A stretch of 64,000 bases of DNA, from positions 930,001 through 994,000 of the forward strand of contig QRFJ01000490.1 of the NCBI GenBank assembly GCA_006176705.1, read 5' to 3'. Under the pieces are notes generated by a model that saw only the letters and a program-made list of their open reading frames with translations, was not told the origin of the DNA and ran no database searches. Source of the stretch: Cocos nucifera. Lineage: Eukaryota; Streptophyta; Magnoliopsida; Arecales; Arecaceae. The position numbers were made by a program, and so were the translations under genes. This document shows, piece after piece, positions 10,529-22,621 of this stretch (its first letter is position 1; every line of letters begins with the position of its first letter).

Positions 10529-12280
10529 TCAGAAGTCTCCTAAATCTACATCTAAGTCATCATCATCGGGAAGAGATAGAGCACAAGCTGGAGGAGCTGG
10601 AGCTACAGCTGGAGGGGTTGGAGCTGAAACACCGACCAATATGTTCTCAAGGCCCATTAAGTCAGCTCCAAAATACATGCTAAGCCACATCACCATAATG
10701 CTCAGGATGCCCTATAGCTGAGATGTATGCTCCTCAGCCTGAGCAGCCCTTCCATAGCTTGATCTACCTGTGGCCTCACCTAAGCTACCTACACCAATGC
10801 CTCCTCAAGCTACTCCTGACTGACGACACCAAAAGTATGTGAAGAGATGCTCACCTCAGAACAGTAGTTCATCAGCATATTTCCGGACCTGCATTAGATC
10901 CTTTCAGAGTGCTCATGCCCCAAGACCTAAGATAGATGGTCATGTGGGCCAAAGGTGTCCGAGCCCTCACTCACGAGCACGTCTAACTACTCTTGTAATT
11001 ATAAATTTAAATAAAATATCATAAAAATTCTATAATAATAATCATACTCATATATTTATTACTTACAAAAATCCTTCGAATCATGGCATTCATCGACCTA
11101 CCTTTCTTGTCCGTAAGGTTGAATCGAAAGATCTCACTATGGCTGGGCATCACATCATCTCTCGTTAGCTATAACAATTGGACTAGTTTATTAGAAATAT
11201 ATAAAAAAATAATTTAATTTGTCTAGTAAGATTCAAAATTTATTATCTCTCTATGCACATGACAGGCCATAGACTCATGGTCGAGAGTGTGCGTGTATTC
11301 CTGAGCTGCCCAATTATCCCATTTCTAATGAAAGACAACCTAAAATATATTTAAATAAATAAAAAGTATTTAAAAAATATTTAAATATAATTTTAAGTAT
11401 ATTAAAAAATTTAAAAGTTAGAAATTAAACTTTGAACTCCTGACTCTTCTAATGTCTAACCATTCCCTCCCACTGGCTTTTTCAGAGTATCCCATTGATG
11501 CTCGAGTCATCCTCTATGGAGCTTGACCTTGTATCCCCAATACAACTCCCCAATCTTTTTTAGTTGGGCATCTCAAGCCCTCTCATGATCTAAAAAGTCA
11601 TACCTCCTCTATGTAAAGTTATCAAAAGTCAGTTACAAAATTATTCTAATCAAATATTATGTAAACATATCAAATACAAAAATATAATTAAGATATACTT
11701 ACCCATATCTCCTCCCACACCTGATCCTTGACCCCAACATCCATCAATCGCCAGTCTCTGAAAAGTACTGGGATGATGTCGGATTGCCTCACAAGCACTC
11801 CAAGAAAGGAATGCATCTTCCACACGATCTTCCTTACTAGCCTTCCCTCCGTATCGTACTCCACCATCACCTGAAGCTGGCAGGTCCATACATGCCACAT
11901 GCATGTGGAACTATGAAATATCTAACTAGATGATGTACCTTCAATAAAAATACATTATGTAAATATAAGAGTGTACAATAATTATATAAATAAATAAATA
12001 AATGACATAATAAAAATATACACTCACTAGCCATGGGATCATACGACGTGGATGCCAGTGGAGACTCATCGGTGGGTGGAGCATGTGCCAGAGATATGGT
12101 CGATGGTGGAGGCTCAGATGTCGGTGGAGTTGACATTGATTTAGGAGTAGATACCGATGGTCCCTGGGCAGTCGATGCGGAGGTGGATGGAGTATGCTCC
12201 ACTTGCAACTCAGATGCAGAGCTTCACGTAGCCCGTTGAGGGACAGGGGTGAAAGCTAGATGGCATTTCGGTGCCATCAT
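10529..12280 (-). pseudogene. CACTA-associated Transposase_24 / TNP1-like gene, decayed
   Basis: On the minus strand a likely start (MMAPKCHLAFTPVPQ) at 12280 leads into a serine/proline/threonine-rich stretch ending near 12030. An AT-rich gap follows, then a segment at about 11900-11700 with VEYDTEGR, WKMHSFLG and PVLFRDWRLMDVGVK, the pattern of the plant En/Spm-associated family PF03004. Further pieces lie near 11620-11450 (QLKKIGELYWGYKVKLH) and 11165-11065 (MPSHSEIFRFNLTDKKGRSM). The tail near 10640-10529 ends in DDDDLDVDLGDF and a stop. The pieces are separated by AT-rich, intron-like gaps; exon borders are my estimate. In-frame stops, one near 12237, show that it is dead. Such proteins are thought to bind sub-terminal repeats. 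The family call rests on motifs I recognise, not on a search. Confidence 0.65.
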
Positions 12281-12435
12281 GACCTGCAATGTTAACGAAC
12301 ATTTGCCAATACAATATTTTAAATAATAATATTAGTAGACCATCAATAAATAGACTCTAACTAAATGAAGTTTATTTAAATCTTACCGTACTCTTACATC
12401 ATGCTCGATCTATTTAAATCTTATCGTAATCTTAC

Positions 12436-13296
12436 CAGTAGGGGTTTCCTCATCGGTCGGCACGGTCCAAGGGCTATCGACATGACCCAAGACTGCTGGC
12501 ATGGTCCAAGGCTATCCACGACCATCGATACGACATGGCCCAAGGCTATCAGCACGGCCTAAGGCCATCCATGGCCATCGACACGGCATAGCCCAAAACC
12601 CGTCGGCATGGTCCAAGGGCTGTCTAGGGCCATCGACATGGTATGACCCAAGACTGTCGACATGATTCAGGGCCATCCATAGTCGTCGACATGGCACAGC
12701 CTAGAATCCACTGGCAAGAGTTTTCTTATCGATCGGATGGCCTAAGGGCTGTCTACGATCGTCGACATGGCATGGCCCAAGGCTGCCGGCATGGCCACTA
12801 ACATGGCATGGCCTAAGATTGTCGGTATGGCACAAAACCCACTGATGGAGGTTATCAGCCGGCATGGCCATAGGGCTATCCACGACCGTCGACACAGCAT
12901 GACCCAAGACTGCCGAAATGGCCTAGGGCCATCCACGATCGTTGATACGGTATGGCCCAAGGATACTGGTATGGCCTAGAACCCATTGGCGATGGTTTTC
13001 TTATGGATCAGCACGATCCAAGGGCTGTCCATAGTTACTGACATGGCATGACCTAAGGCCGTCCATGACCGTTGACACAGCATGGCCCAAGGCTTCTGGC
13101 ATGGCCCAAAACCCATTGGTGGGGGTTTTCTTATCGATCAGCATGACCCAAGAGCTATCCACGATCGTCGACACGACACGACCCAAGATTACTGACATGG
13201 CTCAGGGCCATTCACAGCCACCAACATGGCACGGCCTAGCCTAGAACCCATCGGTAGAGTCTAGAATCAATCGGTAGGAGCTCTCTTACCCACCGA
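12436..13296. repeat. Degenerate minisatellite array in the CACTA element
   Basis: Repeated GGCCCAAGGCTGTC, CGACATGGCA and CCATCCACGACCGTCGACA-like segments, in variable order, fill about 860 bp. The most frequent sub-period is about 30 bp, with longer composites. The composition is much more GC-rich than the surroundings. Open frames on both strands (12512-13198) merely reflect the repeated pattern. 13297-13420 just after is very AT-rich and holds nothing I recognise. Confidence 0.7.
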
Positions 13297-13498
13297 CATG
13301 ATTCACGATTGATGAACAATTATAATATTTATAATATTTATTATAAAAATTATAAATATTATTATAAATATTATAAATAAATAATAAATAATTTTATAAA
13401 ATTTAAAAAAATGATACCTACGGCTATGGAGAGAGGGTCGCACAGAGAGCTCTGAGGATCGCCGACAGCAGCACTAGAAGAAGATGGCGGTGCTAGAG

Positions 13499-13780
13499 GT
13501 AGCTTGCAAAATGAGAGAGACACAAGATAGTGAGATAGAGAAAGAGGAGAGAGAAAGAGAAAGAGAAAAGAGAGAGAAAGAGGAAAGAGAGAGTGATAGA
13601 TAGATAGAAAGAGGGAAGAGAGAGAAAGAGAAAGTGAGAGAGTAGAGAGGGGGTGGGTCGGGTCAAGGGAAGAGAGAAGAAAGAGAGAGCATGGAGGGGG
13701 TGGGTTGGGCCAAGGGAAGAGAGGAGAGAAAGAGAGAGAGAGAATAGGAAGGGGTCAGAGCCGACGGTTGGGCTAGTCGG
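13499..13780. repeat. Purine-rich GA tract (imperfect microsatellite)
   Basis: The plus strand is almost pure purine, built of GAGA, GAAA and GATA runs, with interruptions such as GGGTGGGTCGGGTC. Minus-strand open frames here encode only serine, leucine, proline and phenylalanine runs and are artefacts. Confidence 0.8.
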
Positions 13781-14230
13781 GGAAGAAGGGGGAGGTGGCA
13801 AAGTCGACGGACGAACCAATCAAGAAAGGAGGAGGGCGAGGTAGCGGGGCTGGTGACTAGGCCAGTTGGAGAAGAAGGGGCAAGCGGGGAGGTGGCAGAG
13901 CCAACGGCCAAGCCAGTTGGGGAAGGAGGAGGAGGGGGAGGTGGCGGGGATGGAGGCTGGGCCGGCCAGTAAGAAGGGGGCAAGCGGGGAGGTGGCAGAA
14001 TCGACGATCGGATCGGTCGGGGAAAGAGGAGGGGGAGGTGGCAGGGGGCTGGCCGAGGAAGAAGGGGCAAGCAGGTGAGGTGGCGGACCTGATGGCCAGT
14101 TCGATTGGGGAAGAAGGAGGAGGCACGGGTGGAGCCCACACCGATCGAGGAAGAAAGAGGAGGCAGGGGAGGAGTCAGCACCAACCGAGGAAGAAAATGG
14201 AGGTGAGGGCCTCACCGACGGTGGAGAGGA
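13780..14230. repeat. G-rich tandem repeat, period about 85-100 bp
   Basis: The motif GAAGAAGGGGCAAGCGGGGAGG and its variants recur near 13782, 13871, 13972 and 14058, with AGGAGGGGGAGGTGGC between them. The plus strand is G-rich enough to form quadruplexes. The long minus-strand proline/serine-rich frames (13663-14215) are products of the array and not genes. Confidence 0.7.
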
Positions 14231-14279
14231 GGAGGGGAGAGAGAACTCGGAGAGGAAAATAAAATGAGAGTGAAATTTG

Positions 14280-14693
14280 AAAAAAATCTACCTATGGCAA
14301 TGGTTCTCAAACTACTACCATAAATCTATGGTGGTGGTTACTGAAAACTACTACCATAGGTCTATGGCAGTAGTTCAAAAATCACTGCCATAGGTCTAAG
14401 GCAGCGATTTCAAGTAACCATTGTCATAGGTTAGAAATAATTTTTTTTAATTTTTTTCTAAATATTACAAAATTTTAGAATTTAATATCCATCTTCATCA
14501 TTCATTATCTAAATAATTACCATTAGAGTATCGTCACAAAAGATCACCTCGATTCGATAGCCCTAGCTTCATCGATCAGTAAAATTCGATTTCGATGATC
14601 ACAAATGATGGTACGATGATCTGATAGATGAAAACTATCGATGGATCTAAAAATCTATAACGATGATCTTGGTGATATTTGTAGCACCCTATC
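14280..14693. repeat. Left arm of a long inverted repeat in the CACTA element (first part)
   Basis: 14290-14440 carries sub-terminal motifs (CTATGGCAGTAGTT-like). 14450-14693 is the reverse complement, with scattered differences, of about 23105-23345. The arm is cut at 14693 by copia X' and continues at 22622. Confidence 0.75.
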
Positions 14694-16979
14694 TGTTAGA
14701 TATTTATGCCCTAAAAGCTAGATTGACTGACACTTGTAATACACTTCTAAAGATAAAATTATAATTTTGACTATAAATAATAAAATAGATTATTTTCTAT
14801 CACAGTGTGTATTTTGAAAGTGTCTATGATACATCATTTGAGTTAATGGTAATAATAGTTCATATTTTTAAGAGTTGAAAATTTAAGACATGAATTTTCA
14901 TTATTAACTCATAAAATGCTTCCGGCTGTTGGATCATCATGAGGATGGTGATTGATCTGGAAGGTTGGTGTACAATCGCTTCTTTAGGAGAGATGAGTCT
15001 TAAGTTTATGGTATAGAGACATCAGAGCAAGAGTATAGATACTCGTTAGAGAACGAGGGCACTGAGTGTGACCACCTCGAGCAGTCATAAGAAAGTCTAC
15101 CTTCTCGTCGATGACTGGCTCGAAGTTGTAGTGGTGTGTCTAGTTCTTTGACCTAAGGTGCATTGGCAGTTTACCTTGAGGGTGTTATAGTATGACTACA
15201 CTATAACTCGATCTCCTAACCATTCAGAACTTGGAGGTGTATGTTGGCTATAGTATGTTCATTGCAGAAATTGGATTGCTCCAATAGGGGATCTATCTAC
15301 CTCGGTAGATGAGGAGCAACCCTATAATGATAATGAGAATCAAGTCCATAAGCCCACGGCCATGGTAGAGTAAAATAATAGAAAGAATTTCTATTAAGGT
15401 ATTTCACATTGGACTTAAATCGAATGATTAATTGATATGACGGAAATTAGGGTTTGACGAGATCACCTTCACCCTAAATCGGTCAGGGCTCAAGATAGAG
15501 AAACTTAATCACATAGGTAACTGCACTGAGAGGTTTGCTTTTAGTTCTAATGGGTTGCCACCATATGCTGCTAGGTGTCATTGATGGATTTTGGGAGCAA
15601 TTAGAATAATTTGGATGATCGATCATACTAGTTGTCTAAATTAGAAAAGTTCTGATCCATCGGAAGATGTTTCGATGATGTCGATGATAGAGATCGCGAT
15701 GTATCCCATTACCATATGGAACTAAACCTAACTAGATCATACAAATAAGGGTTTGGATCTGGATGTCATCAACTGGACTAACCCAGTTCAATTGATTTGA
15801 ATAAGATTCAATTAGGTTCAAGAAAATTTTGCTAACACACGATTGAGCCTAATGTTCTCCTTTAATAATCATTAAAACTTATCTCAACTGAGCTAAATAT
15901 GTTTGGGCTCACTCAAAAATCTTTACTTGGTCTAACTAGAGCTTGTCTAGATTAGAAAAGGATTATCTTAATTTATGAGATAAATTTGAAATAATGTCTG
16001 CCATTTTTGGTCACCTGTTAAATCTTATTTTTGGACATTGGTCAAATGTTAACCTTGGACACTTAGACATCTGCCCATGTATCATGCACTCATAGGAGAG
16101 TACTTGGGGACTTGTCTGCCTACTAAAATGTAGATAGAAAGAGGGCACACACCTAGGAAGGTGTGCATCCATGAGGATAAAGCTGGAGTCCCATACAGAT
16201 GGAACTCCAGGGTTGCTTCAGGAGATTAAACTATATGGCACCAAGAAGTCTTGTTTGACCCAATCTTGGCACCACCTTAGGAGGTTTTTGAGGGTCTCTC
16301 ATTTGATTGGATCAGATGATGTCATCCCACTAATCAGATTTAAATTTGATTGCACAAGGCCATGATTGGTCGAGATGATGTGGCACTACATAGGGCAGTA
16401 GGGTCTATATAAACCCTATTTGCGCCTACAATTTAATGCTTCTATCTTTAGCCCATGCCACAAAGCCTCTCTCCCTCCTTCTCCATGCCACCCTCTAGTC
16501 CTCTCTCTCCTCTCCACGCCTAAGGCTTTTAGGCATGAATAAGGTGCGATCCAAGCAAGTGAAAGGCATCAGGAAAGGAAGAAGGCAGCACTGCTGTAAG
16601 AGACAATAGTTGTTCTTCAAAAGTAGTTTTGAAGATATTCAAGATTAGATCTAGATCTAATTTTTGAAGAATTGATTGAAAAGAAGAAGATCTCTAGATC
16701 CTGTCTGAATGGATATCGATAGAGGCCAGGCACTTGCATGGCTACATCCAGAATCTCAAGCAAACATCTAGATCATCATAGGATAATTGGATTATCCAAA
16801 ATAAAGATATAATTAAATTAGATTTTATTTTTATTTTTATTTTTATTATTAGATCAATAAGATTAAATCTAAGGAGTCTTAGATCTAATTAAGATCTCAA
16901 AAAAAATAAAATAAAATATCCTTCCTGATCCAATAAGATCTGAACGAATTTGACCCAAAAAATAGAATTTTTTCCTTCA
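14694..16979 (+). repeat. Element X' 5' LTR (2,286 bp)
   Basis: Begins TGTTAGATATTTATGCCCTA and ends TTTTCCTTCA, followed two bases later by the primer-binding site. It aligns (reverse orientation) with the X LTRs of 2,295 bp. Small frames such as 16171-16365 are not genes; the same frame recurs in the 3' LTR at 21814-22032. Confidence 0.9.
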
Positions 16980-16981
16980 AC

Positions 16982-16997
16982 TGGTATTAGACCCAGG
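16982..16997 (+). other. Primer-binding site of X' (mutated tRNA-iMet type)
   Basis: Reads TGGTATTAGACCCAGG against the copia consensus TGGTATCAGAGC. It lies two bases after the LTR end, the same spacing as in element X. Confidence 0.75.
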
Positions 16998-18860
16998 TTC
17001 CATAATTCTTTATATCTAATTTTAATTTATTTTTAATTTAATAATTAGATAATTTTAGATGTCACATTAGATATGATTAGATCTAAAATCAAAAAAATAA
17101 AAATTAAATAATCTAGATCTAAAATATATGAGATGCATGACTAGACTAGGAATAGAATTATTCTATGTATAGTCTAGCATAATCATAATTTTAATTTGAT
17201 TAATTATAATTTTTAGATTTATTTATTTATTATTTTTTGATATTATAAATATTATAATTAGATCTAAAAAATAAAAAATAAATTTATTTAATTTGTTGAT
17301 ATGAGATATGATAAATGCATGTTTAAACTAGTCGTAGAATAGTTCAACAAAATTATCTAAAATAAATTTAATTTGATATGATCAACTTTAAATCTTATTT
17401 TTTAGATGTTTATGAGATAATTTAGATTTGAAAATATGCATGATGTGATACATGAGATGTATGCAAAATATATTTTTAGTTAGATCAATTTTTATATATA
17501 TGTGATATATGATGTAGATCTAACTAGTTTTGTAGATTTATCATGTTTATGATTAAGACGTTCTCCTTGGCTGTCCGATCATAAGAATAAAGTAGGATTT
17601 AAAAGCCCTCTCCTTCCATTCGATGGGGTGTTCTTATAGTGTGTAGGGGTGCTGCACGTTCGTCCTTAATCAGAAATCAAAAAGCTTATTTTCTGCAAAA
17701 CCCTAGATCCTAAAATCCTAGAATTTTATATACATATTTTATTTATGAATCCTAAACTTAATTAAAAATTAATATTATGAAATATATTAGGTCTAAAATT
17801 AAAAATTTTTAGATCTAAGACATATTCATAAAATTGGGTTCGGACTTAGATAGCTCAATTAGGTCTAGCGATTGATCAAATCAAATCAAGAGTTGGTTAG
17901 GTGGGATCAAAAGTACTTAAATTGATCAGTCTAATAGGATTAAGTCTGGGTCAAGGTCGAGACACATGAGTGATCAATCAAGTTAAGACCTAATTAGGCT
18001 CAATGGTTAGAGTTTGGATTGTAGGCTAACCTGATTGATTTTGGCTCAACAATTTGGTATCTAAGGTAAGTTTGGCAGATACGATCGACTGGTTTTTAAT
18101 TGGGAGCTACTCGACTTGAATGCATTCTTGTAGAGGTAATGGCATATCCCTTCCATCGATCTCACTTAACTGGCCATATTTATCGATCCAGTTCTGATCT
18201 AAGGTGGCTAACAATCTGAGCTGACCCATGCCACTAGGTTAGTCATAATGGTTATGGCTATGTCAAGTCAAGTTTAAAGAGATCTAAATCAAATCTTCCT
18301 AAGAAAAGATTAAGTCTAAGGTCTTCCACCATTGTAGATGTGTGGGCCCTTTTCGAGGTTGATTATTCTCGGCTGGTCACAGTGATTCAGTTGCATCGAA
18401 AAGATGCAACCATATCTATTAGGCATTGGATGCTACGGGCTGGAGGATGGATTAGGCTCAATATTTTGGATACGATGAGAGACCCAATTAGGAATCCAAT
18501 CTATGCAAATGGTGAGTCTGACTTAACTAAGAAGTGGATCAATATTTAGGGCATGATGAGATTCATAAATTAGAGACCAAGTCTGGGTGCACCATGATTA
18601 GAGAATCATTAGATAAGAGTTATTCACTCATTGGCTAATCCATCACCAATAACTATTAGGTGAGGTGATGAGTCAGTTGGTGAAACTGCACTACCCACTA
18701 GAAATCAATAATCATGGAGATTTTTACATCTCTACAGAGGAAGTGTAGGGATTTGAGAAAATAGTGAAAGCTAATTTATTTAAAAATTAAATTTTTAAAT
18801 AAATTGGTCAAGTCTTAATTATAAAATCTAACTAGAAACTTTGATTCTCTACAGAAAAAA
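16998..18860 (+). other. Untranslated leader of X', no gene seen
   Basis: AT-rich leader that aligns with the minus-strand leader of X (37175-39009). The 69-codon frame at 18340-18549 is not supported by any recognisable pattern. Confidence 0.7.
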
Positions 18861-18864
18861 GAAA

Positions 18865-19700
18865 AATATCTGTGTCCAACCCATTAGCACGTATCCTGGA
18901 CACACATAGACTGACCGGACCCAATTATAAAGATTGGCTCAGGAACTACAAAATTGTTTTGGGTTCAAGAAGTTAACTAATGTATTTGGACCAGGACCCT
19001 CCCACCTTACCAGCTCCGTCCATCTACTTGAATAGAGAGCATCTCTTGATAAAATGGATGGACGAAGATAATAAGGTCCAGATATTACATGTTGGGCTCG
19101 ATGTCTGATGAGCTCCAGCGCCAACATGAAGATATCGGGACTGCTCGCCAAATGTTGGCTCACCTGCAGGAGATGTTTGGTGAACAGAGTCGCACAGCCA
19201 AATATCAAGTCACGAAATGACTTTTTAAGGCTAAGATGCATGATGGGCAGTCAGTCCAAGATCACTGTCTGACATTGATCAAGGACATGGAAGAGCTTGA
19301 GAAGCTCGGTGTGAAGTTAGACTTGGACCTGCAGAATGATATTATTCTGCAATCCTTGACTGATGCATATGGGCAATTCATCATGAATTACCACATGCAT
19401 AAACTTCAAAATTCCTTGGCCGAATTAATGAATATGCTGGTTACTGCTGAGCTTTCTATGAAAGGTTCTAAAGGCTCAGTTCTTGCTATGGAATGGACTT
19501 CTTCTAAGAAGAAAGTCTTATGGAAAGAAGAAAGAAGTCTGTGAAAAAGCAGAAGGTGGAAGGTGGAAAGAAAAAGAAGGCAGAGCTGAAGAAGAAAGGC
19601 CGCTGACAAAGGAAAGTATTTTCCATTGTAACAGCGACGGCCACTTGGAAGCGAAACTGTCCCTACATTACCTGGCCACCCTAAAGAACAAGAAGAAGAC
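18865..19700 (+). pseudogene. X' gag remnant
   Basis: It contains copia gag segments also present in element X: NPLARILDTHRLTGPNYKDW near 18880, then, after frameshifts, a clean frame 19236-19544 with DHCLTLIKDMEELEKLGVKL and NYHMHKLQNSLAELMNMLV. A lysine-rich stretch follows, and a zinc knuckle (CNSDGH...) broken by a 1-base change. An in-frame TGA at 19218-19220 lies at the same place as in X. Gag would form the particle; this copy cannot. Confidence 0.8.
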
Positions 19701-20725
19701 AGGTCCTTCTGGAGGTATGCTCGTTATTGAGTCTAACCTTACGATTTCTTCTGCATCCAGTTGGGTGCTTGACTCTGGTTCTAGTGCTCATCTGTGCACT
19801 TCTATGCAGGGTCTTGAGGATAGCAGGAGGCTGAGGGATGGAGACATGATCCTACGCATCGAAAATGGAGCAAGAGTTGCTGCAGTGCCGATGTAGAAAC
19901 CTACCCTCTTCGACTACCGTCTAGCTTAGATTTAGTACTTAAGGATTGTTGTTATGTGCCTGCTGTAAGCAGAAATTTGATTTTTGTTTCATGTTTAGCA
20001 TAAGAAGGTTATGTAATTAATTTTCTTAAGGACCATTATAATATTCTTTATAAAAAAAATAAAATTGTAAGTGGTTTTCTTATTAACGATCTCTACCAGT
20101 TATATATTGATGTATCTATCTTTAATATCGAGCAAAATATGAATGCCATAAGATCAAAATGACCCAGGGATAGTCCAAACGATAGGTATCTATGGCATCT
20201 AATGCTAGGTCATATAGCAGAAGATAGGGTTAAGAAATTGGATAAAATTGGGCTATTGAGTCCATTGACTTCCAAGTTATATCCAATTTATGAATCATGT
20301 CTTCATAACAAAATGACTAAGCTTCCTTTTGTAGGACATAGAGAAAGAGCCACAGAACTACTTATCCTAGTACATACTGATGTGTGTGGCCCATTTGATG
20401 TGCCAGCTAGAGGCAACTTTGTCTACTTCATAATCTTTACCGATGATTTATCTCGGTATGGATATGTGTATCTTATGAGACACAAGTCTGAAGTCTTGGA
20501 AAAGTTTAAGAAATTCAGACATGAAGTTGAAAAGCAAACTAAAAAGTCCACTAAGGTTCGATCAGATCGAGGAGGTGAATGCCTTAGTCGAGAATTCTTG
20601 GACTATCTCAAGCAATATGGCATAGTCTCTCAATGGACTCCGCTTGGAATATCTCAACTCAATGGAGTTTTAGAATGGAAGAATCGGATCCTATTAGATA
20701 TGGTTCGATCCATGATAAGCATGAC
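19700..20725 (+). pseudogene. X' protease and integrase remnant
   Basis: The protease segment at about 19735-19896 keeps WVLDSGSSAHLC, with the catalytic D-S-G triad. After stops, a 200-codon frame from 20202 contains the zinc-binding region (LGHIAEDRV ... ESC) and the integrase core. The acidic residues are all present: D in HTDVCGPF, D in RSDRGGE and E in LEWKNR. The frame runs over the deletion point at about 20722 into LTR sequence, giving a meaningless tail (TTSSSHRKLY...). Reverse transcriptase and RNase H are absent. Confidence 0.85.
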
Positions 20726-22616
20726 CACCTCGAGCAGTCATAGGAAACTCTATCTTCTCATCGATGATTGGCTCAAAGCTGCAGTGGTATGTCTAGTTCA
20801 TTGATCTGAGATGCATCGGCAGTTCATCTTGAGGGTGTTATAATTTGACTACACCATAACTTGGTCTCCTAGCCATTCGGAACCCTAAGGTATATGTTGG
20901 CTATAGCATGTTCATTGTAGGAATTGGATGGCACCAATAGGGAATCTATCTATCTTAGTAGATGGGGAGCAGCCCTATGATGATCATGAGAACCAAGTCC
21001 ATAAGTCCATAGCCATGGCAGAGTGAAATAATAGAAATAGTTTCTATTAAGATTTTTTACATTGGACTTGAATCGAATGATTAATTCATATGACAGAAAT
21101 TAGGGTTTGACGAGATCACCTTAACCCTAATCCAATCGGGGCTCAAGATAGAGGAACTTAATCACATAGGTAACTATACCGAGAGGTTTGCTTTTAGTTT
21201 TGATGGATTGCCACCATATCTGCTAGGTGTCACTGATGGAATTTGAGAGCAATTAGAATAATTTGGATGATCGATCATACTAATTGTCGGAATCAAAAAA
21301 GTTCTTATCCATCAGAAGATGTTTTGATAATGTCGATGATAGCGATCGTGATGTATCCCATTACCATGTAAAATTGAATCTAACTGGATCACACAAATAA
21401 GGGTTTGGATCTAGATGTCATCAATTGGACTAATCCAGTTCAATTGATCTGAATAAGATTCAATTAGGTTCAAGAAAATCATGCTAGCACACGATTGAGC
21501 CTAATATTCTCCTTTAATAATTATTAAAGCTTATCTCGATTGAGCCAAATGTGTTTGGACTCATTCAGGAACCTTTACTTGGTCTGACTGAAGCTTGTCT
21601 AGGTTAGAAAAGGATTGTTTTAATTTATGAGATAAATTTGAAACAACACCTGCCATTTTTGGTCACCTACTAAATCTTGTTTTCGAACATTGATGAAATA
21701 TTGACCCTGGATACTTAGACATCTACCCATGTGTCATGCACTCATAGGAGAGTACCTGAGGACTTGTCCACCTACTAAAATAGAGATAGGAAGAGGGTGC
21801 TGCCTAGGGAGGCGTGCACCCTATGAGGATAAAGCTGGAGTCCCATATAGATGGAACTCCAGGGTTGCTTCAGGGGATTAAATTATGTGGCGCCAAGAAG
21901 TCTTGTTTGATCCAATCTTGGCACCACCTTAGGAGGTTTTTGAGGATCTCTCATCTAATTGGATCAGATGATGTCATCCCACCAATCAAATTTAAATATG
22001 ATTGCACAAAGGGCCCTGATTGGTCGAGATGATGTGGCACTGTGTGGCGCAACATGGTTTATATAAACCCTATCTGCTCCTAGAATTTAATGCTTCTACC
22101 TTTAGCCCATGCCACAAAGCCTCTCTCCCTCCTTCTTCATGCCACCCTCTGGTCCTCTCTCTCCTCTCCATGCCTAGGGGCTTTTGGGCATGAACAAGGT
22201 GCGATCCAAGCAAGTGAAAGGCGCCAGGAAAGGAAGAAGGCAGCATTGCTGCAAGAGACAACGACTGTTCTTCAAAAGCAGTTTTGAAGATCTTCAAAAT
22301 CTAATTTTTAGAAGATTGATTGAGAAGAAAAGGATCTTCAGATCCTATCCGAGTGGATATCGGTAGAGGCCAGGCGCTTGCATGGCTACATCTAGAACCT
22401 CAGGCAAACATTGAGATCATCACAAGATAATTGGATTATCCAAAATAAAGATATAATTAAATTAGATTTTATTTTTATTTTTATTATCAAATTAATAAGA
22501 TTAGAACTAAGGAGTCTCAGATCTGATTAGGATCTTAGAAAAAAAAATTAAAATATCCTTCCTGATCCAATCAGATCTGAACGAACCTGACCTAGAAAAT
22601 AGGATTTTTTTTTTTA
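20726..22616 (+). repeat. X' 3' LTR, lacking about its first 375 bp
   Basis: Starts in mid-LTR at a position equivalent to about 15069 of the 5' LTR and continues to the duplication at 22617. The frames at 22070-22366 are not genes. Confidence 0.9.
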
Positions 22617-22621
22617 CTATC

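Larger units (their letters stand above)
14694..22616 (+). mobile_element. Element X': Ty1/copia element (Angela/Tork-like), deleted between integrase and 3' LTR
   Basis: Flanked by a perfect 5-bp duplication CTATC (14689-14693 and 22617-22621). It starts TGTTAGATAT; the 3' end reads ...TTTTTA, a decayed CA. Order: 5' LTR, primer-binding site, leader, gag, protease, integrase, then directly the 3' two-thirds or so of the 3' LTR. Reverse transcriptase, RNase H and the first ~375 bp of the 3' LTR are missing. The duplication shows that the deletion came after insertion or was internal to the copy. It is the same family as X at 31279-41322. Confidence 0.9.

Noticed and set aside
12512..13198. 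Overlapping frames on both strands with histidine/arginine-rich repeats
   Set aside because: They are produced by the minisatellite; frames are open on both strands only because the unit lacks stops.
13663..14215. Long proline/serine-rich minus-strand frames
   Set aside because: They are opposite a G-rich tandem repeat and change frame freely; no domain pattern. Artefact of composition.
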